DNA from: Lentisphaeria bacterium UBA1724 | GTDB taxonomy: Bacteria; Verrucomicrobiota; Lentisphaeria; Oligosphaerales; Oligosphaeraceae | Assembly: GCA_002315885.1 (NCBI GenBank) | Contig: DCIO01000069.1 | Span: 64,178-83,541, forward strand | Length of the DNA stretch: 19,364 bases | Reading direction: 5' to 3' | Shown: piece by piece, positions 13,582 to 19,364 of the stretch | Layout of the letters: each line of letters opens with the position of its first letter | Numbering within the stretch: the first letter of the stretch is position 1 | Notes under the pieces: model-generated | The model's database searches: none | What the model was told of the DNA's origin: nothing | The model's input: only the letters and a program-made list of their open reading frames with translations | Translations under genes and position numbers: made by a program

Positions 13582-15000
13582 ATGCACAAGATTTTCCATT
13601 TCTACGGTGGTGTCCATCCCAAGGAATCCAAGGTCTCCTCTGGTGTTGCGATTGTGGATGCGCCTCTGTATCCGCTTTACACGGTGCCCCTCTCCATGCA
13701 CATCGGTGCCCCCGCCAAATCCCTAGTGGCAGTGGGTGACACGGTGTTGCGTGGGCAGCAGATTGGCGAGCCCGCCAGTTTTGTCTCCTCCACGATTCAC
13801 AGTCCCACTTCTGGCAAAGTGAAGAGCATTGGCACTTGCCTGGGGCCTGCGGGAACACAGCTGCCTTGCGTGGTCATTGAGGCAGATGGGCAGGATACTC
13901 CTGCGGACCCCCTGACGCCCATTACGGATTGGCGCAATACCGACCCCGCAATTCTGCGTGCGCGTGTGGCCGCCGCCGGTATCGTCGGTATGGGCGGTGC
14001 GTCGTTCCCCACACCCGTCAAGCTCTCCATTCCTCCAGGCAAGACCATCGATACGCTGATCATCAACGGCGTGGAATGCGAGCCCTGCCTGACGGCCGAC
14101 CACCGTCTGATGCTGGAAAATCCCAAGATGATTCTGGAAGGCGTGGAGATGGTGGCGAATATGCTGGGTGTGCAGAATGTCTTCATCGGCATTGAGAACA
14201 ACAAACCCGATGCCATCGAAGTGCTGACCAAGGAAGCCACGGCATACACCGCGCCCGCCATCCATGTGGTCCCCCTGAAAGTCCGTTATCCCCAGGGGGC
14301 TGAAAAGCAGCTCATTTACGCCATCACGAAACGGCAGGTGCCCTCTGGCGGTCTTCCCGCGGATGTCCACTGCGTCGTCCAGAACATCGGCAGCTCCTGC
14401 GCCATCGCGGAAGCCGTGATTCTGGGCAAGCCCCTCTATGAACGCGTCACCACCGTAACGGGCACGCCGCTGGTGGCGCCCGGAAACTGGCGTTTCCGCG
14501 TGGGGACCCCCTACGCCGAGGCCATCAAGCTGGCTGGCGGTCTCAAGGAAGGCGCACAAATCGCGAAATTGATTTCTGGAGGCCCCATGATGGGCATGAC
14601 GGTCTACTCCCAGAGCGTCCCCGTGATGAAAAATACCTCGGGTATCCTACTGATGGGACCCGATGAAGTCAAGCAGTATACCTCCAAGGCCTGCCTGCGT
14701 TGCGGTCGTTGCAATGACGTGTGCCCCATGCAGCTCATGCCGGGCATCCTATCGGTCCAAATCGAAAATGAACGCTTTGACGATGCACAGAGTTGGCATG
14801 TGATGGACTGCATCGAATGCGGATGCTGCGCCTACACTTGTCCCGCAGGACGTCCGTTGGTGCAGCACATGCGCCGCGCCAAATCCGAGGTGGGCGCCAA
14901 GTTGCGTGCCCAGAAGGCCGCCGCGGATGCCGCCGCCAAAGCGAAGGCCGAGGCTGCCGCAAAGGCCGCTGGTGCCGAGGCTCCCAAGGCTGACAAATAA
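13582..15000 (+). CDS. rnfC: Rnf complex subunit RnfC, NADH/FMN and iron-sulfur subunit
   Basis: RnfC, 472 residues, is the peripheral subunit where NAD+ is reduced (or NADH oxidised). Near the N-terminus is the RnfC barrel-sandwich segment. The flavin/NAD region follows, with GIVGMGGASFPT at about 133-144 and INGVECEPC at about 160-168. Two [4Fe-4S] motifs come next: C371, C374, C377, C381 (CLRCGRCNDVCP) and C410, C413, C416, C420 (CIECGCCAYTCP). The last 40 residues are an Ala/Lys-rich helical tail (from about 435) like that of many RnfC proteins, though much shorter than the long proteobacterial one. It follows rnfB by 36 bp and precedes rnfD by 15 bp. The ribosome binding site is weak (GGAAA). 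Confidence 0.97.
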   Translation: MHKIFHFYGGVHPKESKVSSGVAIVDAPLYPLYTVPLSMHIGAPAKSLVAVGDTVLRGQQIGEPASFVSSTIHSPTSGKVKSIGTCLGPAGTQLPCVVIEADGQDTPADPLTPITDWRNTDPAILRARVAAAGIVGMGGASFPTPVKLSIPPGKTIDTLIINGVECEPCLTADHRLMLENPKMILEGVEMVANMLGVQNVFIGIENNKPDAIEVLTKEATAYTAPAIHVVPLKVRYPQGAEKQLIYAITKRQVPSGGLPADVHCVVQNIGSSCAIAEAVILGKPLYERVTTVTGTPLVAPGNWRFRVGTPYAEAIKLAGGLKEGAQIAKLISGGPMMGMTVYSQSVPVMKNTSGILLMGPDEVKQYTSKACLRCGRCNDVCPMQLMPGILSVQIENERFDDAQSWHVMDCIECGCCAYTCPAGRPLVQHMRRAKSEVGAKLRAQKAAADAAAKAKAEAAAKAAGAEAPKADK

Positions 15001-15015
15001 AGGATTACACCCATT

Positions 15016-16209
15016 ATGTCTGACGAAGCGAAAGAATTGAACAAGGCGCCTCAGCCCGCCACTGCGCCTGCCGCGCCCGCGGTGGATCCCAATGCGCCAT
15101 TGCCTCCGCGCCACCAGCTGATTGTCTCCTCCTCGCCTCACTTCCATACCCATTCCACGGTGGATAGCATCATGCGATGGGTGCTGATTGCCTTGGCGCC
15201 CGCATGCCTGGCGGCAATCTACTTCTTCGGCTTTGGCGCGGTGCGCGTTCTGGCAATCTGCGTGGTCGCTTGCCTGGTCTTCGAATTCCTTTCCGCCAAG
15301 GCAATGGACCGCTCCAATGAACTCAAGGATGGTTCTGCCGCGGTGACGGGACTCCTGCTGGGCATGAATCTCCCCTCCAACACCCCCTGGTGGATTTGCG
15401 TCATCGGGTGTTTCATGGCGATTGTGGTGGGCAAGATGATTTACGGTGGTCTGGGATGCAATCCCTTCAATCCCGCGCTGATTGGCCGTGTGGCGTTGCT
15501 GATTGCCTTCCCCGTGGTCATGACCACCTGGCCCATGCCCCGCATTCCCGCATCTTTGGCGAAGCCCGCGGAGCAGGTCATGCCCGTCGCCAGTGCCACT
15601 CCTCAGCACAAGGGGGAGCAGGTGTCTGTGATGCCTGTCACCACCTCAACCCCATTGAAATTTTCCAAACTGGCACGCACGGAATTGACGGGTGACAAAG
15701 TGCTGGAGAATAGCACCATTCCTATCCAGAAGGGTGAGGTCTCCTACTGGCAGCTCTTCCTAGGCATCGGGAAGGGCGGTTCTCTGGGCGAGACCTGCGG
15801 ACTGGCGCTGTTGATTGGCGTGCTCATCCTGATTTATCTCAATATCGTCCGCTGGCAGATTCCCGTGTGCTACCTGGGGACCGTGGTCATCATCACAGGC
15901 ATCGCCTGGCTGGCAAACCCCTCGGCATACGCTAGCCCGCTCTTCCATCTGCTGACGGGCGGACTGCTCCTAGGCGCATTCTTCATGGCTACGGATATGG
16001 TGACGACGCCGCTCTCCCGCCTGGGGGCAATCTGGTTCGGCGTGGGCTGCGGCGTCCTGACTGCCTGCATCCGTCTCTGGGGCAGCTATCCCGAGGGCGT
16101 ATCCTTCTCCATTCTCATCATGAACGCCTTCACGCCCATGATTGACCGATACACCGCAGGTACTCCTTTCGGTATGCCCAAGAAGAAGGGCATCAAGATG
16201 CCCAAATAA
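15016..16209 (+). CDS. rnfD: Rnf complex subunit RnfD
   Basis: RnfD, 397 residues, is a polytopic inner-membrane subunit homologous to NqrB that carries covalent FMN. A proline-rich cytosolic lead (1-30) and the family start (HQLIVSSSPHFHTHSTVDSIM) precede the first helices. GGLGCNPFNPALIGRVALL (134-152) is a family signature. The FMN site usually reads S/T-G-A-T followed by PL. Here it is TTSTPL (209-214), with T212 the likely acceptor and G and A changed to T and S. A loop of about 50 residues (about 165-215) around this site is hydrophilic. AAAGGA at about 14999-15004 is the ribosome binding site. Helices resume after about 240 and the protein ends in a basic tail (KKKGIKMPK). Confidence 0.96.
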   Translation: MSDEAKELNKAPQPATAPAAPAVDPNAPLPPRHQLIVSSSPHFHTHSTVDSIMRWVLIALAPACLAAIYFFGFGAVRVLAICVVACLVFEFLSAKAMDRSNELKDGSAAVTGLLLGMNLPSNTPWWICVIGCFMAIVVGKMIYGGLGCNPFNPALIGRVALLIAFPVVMTTWPMPRIPASLAKPAEQVMPVASATPQHKGEQVSVMPVTTSTPLKFSKLARTELTGDKVLENSTIPIQKGEVSYWQLFLGIGKGGSLGETCGLALLIGVLILIYLNIVRWQIPVCYLGTVVIITGIAWLANPSAYASPLFHLLTGGLLLGAFFMATDMVTTPLSRLGAIWFGVGCGVLTACIRLWGSYPEGVSFSILIMNAFTPMIDRYTAGTPFGMPKKKGIKMPK

Positions 16210-16227
16210 CGACACGAGGTGCATACC

Positions 16228-16908
16228 ATGAAAGAAATTCTCAAGCTGACTCTCAGCCTGACGCTCATCTGCGCAATCGCGGGTGCGGCGTTGGCTTTCG
16301 TCTCCTACAAGACTGCCGAGCCTGTCCGTAAGGCCCAGGAAGCCCAACGTGCCGAAAAGATGCTGATGCTCCTGCCTGAAGGAACCATGACGGTCGACCC
16401 CGCTATTGATCACGAATTCAATGACGATGACCGCCTCATGTCGGTTACCTTCTATGTGGCGAAGAATGCCGCAGGCGAGATGATTGCCTATTGTGCGGAG
16501 GCGGTGGACCACAGCGGCTTTGGCGGGGACGTGAAGGTGCTGGTGGGACTCAATCCCGACGGCACGGTCCGTGGTGTGCTGGTTTCCGAGCATTCGGAGA
16601 CTCCTGGCATCGGCAGCAAAGTCTGCGAGCGCAGTGTGGCCAAGTCCTTCTGGAGCCTCTTCAAGAAATCCCAGGAGGCCGCCCTAATGCCTTCCCAGGC
16701 ACTTCTCCCCAACGATTATCTGGATGCCTTCACGGGAAAGCCCTTGCCTGAGGATGGCTTCAATCTCACGAAGACTCCCGCAAGTCATTCCCTGCGTGAC
16801 ATCAAGCCCGTCAGCGGTGCCACGGTGACCTCCACCGCCGTCATCAATGCCGTGAATCGCGTGTGTTCCGCCTGGCATCATTTTACACTGGAATTTGAGA
16901 AGAAGTAG
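16228..16908 (+). CDS. rnfG: Rnf complex subunit RnfG, covalent FMN protein
   Basis: RnfG, 226 residues, has one N-terminal membrane helix (about 5-24) and an extracytoplasmic FMN-binding domain. The covalent attachment motif SGATVTS is present, with the acceptor Thr at 199. The domain also holds the stretch GFGGDVKVLVGLNPDGTVRGV and the HSETPGIG motif that packs on the flavin. I chose the ATG at 16228, with GAGG at 16216-16219 eight bases before it. A GTG at 16219 would add three residues and overlap the ribosome binding site. It is 18 bp after rnfD and 6 bp before rnfE. Confidence 0.96.
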   Translation: MKEILKLTLSLTLICAIAGAALAFVSYKTAEPVRKAQEAQRAEKMLMLLPEGTMTVDPAIDHEFNDDDRLMSVTFYVAKNAAGEMIAYCAEAVDHSGFGGDVKVLVGLNPDGTVRGVLVSEHSETPGIGSKVCERSVAKSFWSLFKKSQEAALMPSQALLPNDYLDAFTGKPLPEDGFNLTKTPASHSLRDIKPVSGATVTSTAVINAVNRVCSAWHHFTLEFEKK

Positions 16909-16914
16909 ACTGCC

Positions 16915-17583
16915 ATGAAGCTTTTCAAGACACTCGTCAACGGTCTCTGGAAGGAGAACCCCGTACTCATCCTGATGCTGGGCATGTGCCCCACGCTGGC
17001 TACTTCCTCCAGCGCCAAGAACGCCATCTTCATGGGCTTGGCTACCACCTGCGTGTTGGCAGGGAGCAATTTCGTGGTCTCCTGCTTCAAGTCGATTATC
17101 CCCGACAAAGTCCGCATTCCCTGCTTCATCGTCATCATCGCCACTTTCGTCACCATCGTGCAGTTCCTGATGGACGCATACGTTCCCGCCGCGCTGGTGA
17201 AGGCCTTGGGCATCTACCTCCCGCTGATTACCGTCAACTGCATTGTGCTGGGACGGGCAGAGGCCTTTGCCTCCAAGAATGGCCCCATCCTCTCCCTGAT
17301 GGATGGCATCGGCATGGGCATGGGCTTTACGCTGATTCTGACCATCCTGGGCGCAGTCCGCGAATTCATCGCATCGGGGACGCTCTTTGAAATGACTGTC
17401 GTCCCCCACTGGCAGGGCTTTGCGCTACTGCGGTTTGCGCCTGGTGCATTTATCGTGTTGGGGATTTTCCTGGCTATCCGCAACGCCATGAAGATCCGTG
17501 ATGCCAAGCTTCACGGCACCCATTTCGACCCACCCTCTGAATTGAACTGCACCACCTGCCATATCTGCACTCTCGGGAAGTAA
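16915..17583 (+). CDS. rnfE: Rnf complex subunit RnfE with cysteine-rich tail
   Basis: RnfE, 222 residues, is the partner of RnfA, with six membrane helices. The cluster-binding cysteines are C25 in LGMCPTLAT and C109 in LITVNCIVLG. GRAEAFASKNG (113-123) and GIGMGMGFTL (131-140) are family signatures. The body ends at about 200. It is followed by a hydrophilic tail ending in NCTTCHICTLGK, with C212, C215 and C218 as CxxCxxC. I do not recall this tail from the well-known RnfE proteins. It is the last rnf gene, 50 bp before the FAD-dependent dehydrogenase gene. Confidence 0.96.
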   Translation: MKLFKTLVNGLWKENPVLILMLGMCPTLATSSSAKNAIFMGLATTCVLAGSNFVVSCFKSIIPDKVRIPCFIVIIATFVTIVQFLMDAYVPAALVKALGIYLPLITVNCIVLGRAEAFASKNGPILSLMDGIGMGMGFTLILTILGAVREFIASGTLFEMTVVPHWQGFALLRFAPGAFIVLGIFLAIRNAMKIRDAKLHGTHFDPPSELNCTTCHICTLGK

Positions 17584-17586
17584 TTC

Positions 17587-17592
17587 TATATT
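17587..17592 (+). promoter_or_regulatory. Possible internal -10 box before the FAD dehydrogenase gene
   Basis: TATATT, in the context CTATATTATC, lies 4 bases after the rnfE stop and 42 bases before the next ATG. It could give the flavoprotein its own promoter. No -35 match is visible, so read-through from rnf is equally possible. Confidence 0.25.
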
Positions 17593-17633
17593 ATCGCGCT
17601 GTTTTCCCAGGAGGGTAGGGCCACAGCATTTCC

Positions 17634-19226
17634 ATGAAGATATCCCTGGAACAACTTGTTGTGGCCGCAGATGGCGCCTCGCGTGAAATCGACAGCGAAC
17701 TGGCGCCACATATCTGCCGTGCATGCGGAATTCCTGAAAAATCCCTTCATGGTTACCACATTCTGAAGCGGAGTGTGGATGCGCGTAGCAAGCCCCGGGT
17801 GAAGCTCCTCTATCGTCTGGAAGCTCAGGTGGATGACACTGTCCAAGTCGCTCCGGAGTTCCTGAAGCCCGCAGTGTTTCCCGCTGTCTGGGATCCGGGT
17901 GTCCTTCCGTCTCTCCGCGGCAAATCCGTCTGCATTGTTGGGGCGGGGCCTGCGGGGCTTTTCGCCGCTTTGGCAGTGGCCTTGTGTGGCGGGCATCCTG
18001 TCGTGCTGGAGCGGGGCATGGATGTGGAACGCCGCGCAAATGACATCCGGGATTTCCGTACCTCCCGAAAGCTGAATCTGGAGAGCAATTACCTCTTTGG
18101 GGAAGGCGGCGCAGGGACTTGGTCGGACGGAAAACTCTTCACTCGCGTCAATGACCCCCGTGTGAATTTTGTCCTGAAGGAATTCATTGCCTGCGGTGCC
18201 CAGCCCGCCATCGGCTACTTCAGCCATCCGCATATCGGCTCGGACAGGCTTCCCACGGTAGTCTCCAATCTCCGCAAACGGATCATCGGTTTGGGTGGCG
18301 AATTCCGCTGGGGTGCCTGCGTGGAGTCGTTGTTCCTCCAAAATGGGCGTTGCGCAGGCGTCGTGCTGACAAATGGTGAGAAACTTGAGGCCGATGCGGT
18401 ACTGATTGCCTGCGGGCATAGCGCACGGGGGCTGATTTCCACGCTGATTCGACAGGGCGTCGGCTTCCAGTTGAAGGGCTTCCAGGTGGGCATGCGCATT
18501 GAGCACCCGCAGAATTACATCAACCGCCTCCAATACGGCGTACCCAATTCCTACCCGTCTTTGGGGGCAGCGGAATACAACGTTGTCTCCAAGCCTCCGG
18601 CGGGGGACCGGGGCACTGGCGCCACCAGTTTCTGCATGTGCCCCGGTGGCGAAATCATCCCCGCGGTCTCCGAAGACCAGCGACTCTGCACCAACGGCAT
18701 GAGCAACTCCGCACGTGACGGCAAGTGGGCGAATTCCGCTATCATCACCACAATCTCACCAGAGGCCTTCGCCAACGCCGAGAACGCGTATCAGTTCCTG
18801 GATGCCCTGGAAGCCCGGTGCTTCCAGGCGGGGGGCGGCGCTTTCGACGCACCCGCACAACGGGCGGAGGACTTCGTCAAGGGTTGTCTTTCACAGACTC
18901 TCCCCGATAGTTCCTACTGTTTTGGGTTGCATCCCGCTCGTCTGGACCAGCTTCTGCCACGACAGGTGACCGACACTCTCCGCCAGGCAATGGCCCATTT
19001 CGAGAAGACCAACCACGGCTTTATGAAAGGCGGACTCTTTGTCGGCATCGAAGCACGAGTCTCCTCGCCCGTGCGCTTCCTACGAAATACCGATACCCAG
19101 GAAAGCAGCATCCCCGGGCTCTTCCTGGCAGGGGAGGGCGCAGGTATGGCAGGCGGCATTACCTCCGCCGCCGTGGATGGACTGAAAATGACCGAGGCAA
19201 TCTGTAATACATTTTCACGAAACTAA
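17634..19226 (+). CDS. FAD-dependent dehydrogenase of the COG2509 type
   Basis: This 530-residue soluble flavoprotein is like COG2509 'uncharacterised FAD-dependent dehydrogenases' (HI0933-related). An N-terminal domain of about 95 residues (KISLEQLVVAADG..., with ILKRSVDARSKPRV at 43-56) precedes the Rossmann FAD fold. That fold has GAGPAG (103-108), the acidic residue E126 and the GEGGAGTWSDGKL stretch (156-168). The second FAD contact, GLFLAGEGAGMAGGITSAA, is near residues 493-511. Substrates of this family are not known to me. Its place 50 bp after rnfE suggests co-expression with the Rnf complex. AGGAGG at 17609-17614 lies too far (about 19 bases) from this ATG, and AGGG at 17617-17620 is closer, so the start is uncertain. 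The ATG at 17634 is the only normal start that keeps the conserved N-terminus. Confidence 0.88.
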   Translation: MKISLEQLVVAADGASREIDSELAPHICRACGIPEKSLHGYHILKRSVDARSKPRVKLLYRLEAQVDDTVQVAPEFLKPAVFPAVWDPGVLPSLRGKSVCIVGAGPAGLFAALAVALCGGHPVVLERGMDVERRANDIRDFRTSRKLNLESNYLFGEGGAGTWSDGKLFTRVNDPRVNFVLKEFIACGAQPAIGYFSHPHIGSDRLPTVVSNLRKRIIGLGGEFRWGACVESLFLQNGRCAGVVLTNGEKLEADAVLIACGHSARGLISTLIRQGVGFQLKGFQVGMRIEHPQNYINRLQYGVPNSYPSLGAAEYNVVSKPPAGDRGTGATSFCMCPGGEIIPAVSEDQRLCTNGMSNSARDGKWANSAIITTISPEAFANAENAYQFLDALEARCFQAGGGAFDAPAQRAEDFVKGCLSQTLPDSSYCFGLHPARLDQLLPRQVTDTLRQAMAHFEKTNHGFMKGGLFVGIEARVSSPVRFLRNTDTQESSIPGLFLAGEGAGMAGGITSAAVDGLKMTEAICNTFSRN

Positions 19227-19234
19227 ATCACTAC

Positions 19235-19364
19235 CCCCTTTCGACGGCGGGGACGCCGTCGGTACACTCCCTTCGACGGCGGGGACGCCGTCGGTACACA
19301 CCTTTCGACGGCGGGACGCCGTCGGTACACACCTTTCGACGGCGGGACGCCGTCGGTACACACC
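19235..19364. repeat. Second palindromic repeat array, four units then window end (array 2)
   Basis: Four units with the same core as array 1 start their 8-bp left arm at 19242, 19274, 19306 and 19337, a spacing of 32, 32 and 31. The first two loops are GGGA. The last two have lost one G and read GGA. Flanks read CCTTT before and GGTACACACC after, unlike the CCATG/TACTT flanks of array 1. The array continues off the window edge. It begins 15 bp after the FAD dehydrogenase stop. Confidence 0.95.

Noticed and set aside
12739..13701. Minus-strand frame of 320 codons across rnfB
   Set aside because: RnfB on the plus strand has all its cysteine motifs. The minus frame is a shadow.

Overview
The window is bacterial chromosome, gene-dense and moderately GC-rich, with no phage, IS or CRISPR content. 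The gene set (an Rnf complex, AccB/AccC, Asp23/Gls24 plus a membrane partner, an archaeal-type PurO-like IMP cyclohydrolase, and alanine/proline-rich proteins) and the many short palindromic intergenic repeats point to an anaerobic bacterium. My best guess is the PVC group (Lentisphaerota, Kiritimatiellota or Verrucomicrobiota). That placement is an inference from general character, not from a marker gene.

Layout, left to right. Positions 1-164 hold a small tandem repeat and nested hairpins in front of obgE. obgE, a four-helix membrane protein and a PurO-like gene follow on the + strand. An array of four 31-bp palindromic units ends in a T-tract directly against accB. accB-accC encode the biotin carrier and biotin carboxylase of acetyl-CoA carboxylase. 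A promoter-like site then precedes an Asp23/Gls24 gene and an AmaP-like membrane gene, which end at a strong intrinsic terminator and a 75-bp palindrome. Next come a tail-anchored Ala/Pro-rich protein, a second strong terminator, a DHH phosphoesterase, and a convergent MFS transporter on the - strand. Divergent from the transporter is a 998-residue protein that I cannot assign.

The right third is a complete rnfABCDGE operon, followed closely by a COG2509-type FAD-dependent dehydrogenase. RnfC, RnfB, RnfD, RnfG, RnfA and RnfE together form the membrane ferredoxin:NAD+ oxidoreductase that couples electron transfer to ion pumping. The window ends inside a second array of the same palindromic repeat seen before accB.

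Most notable observations: (1) RnfB carries an extra C-terminal ferredoxin pair in which exactly the four ligands of one cluster are lost and the four of the other are kept; (2) RnfE has a CxxCxxC tail; (3) the 998-residue protein is unassigned; (4) two separate arrays share one palindromic core; (5) a TATATT(A) box recurs upstream of several genes, some of which lack a Shine-Dalgarno sequence. No gene-free stretch exceeds 300 bases. The three largest gaps (5480-5751, 8737-8958, 11956-12188) are described under their features.
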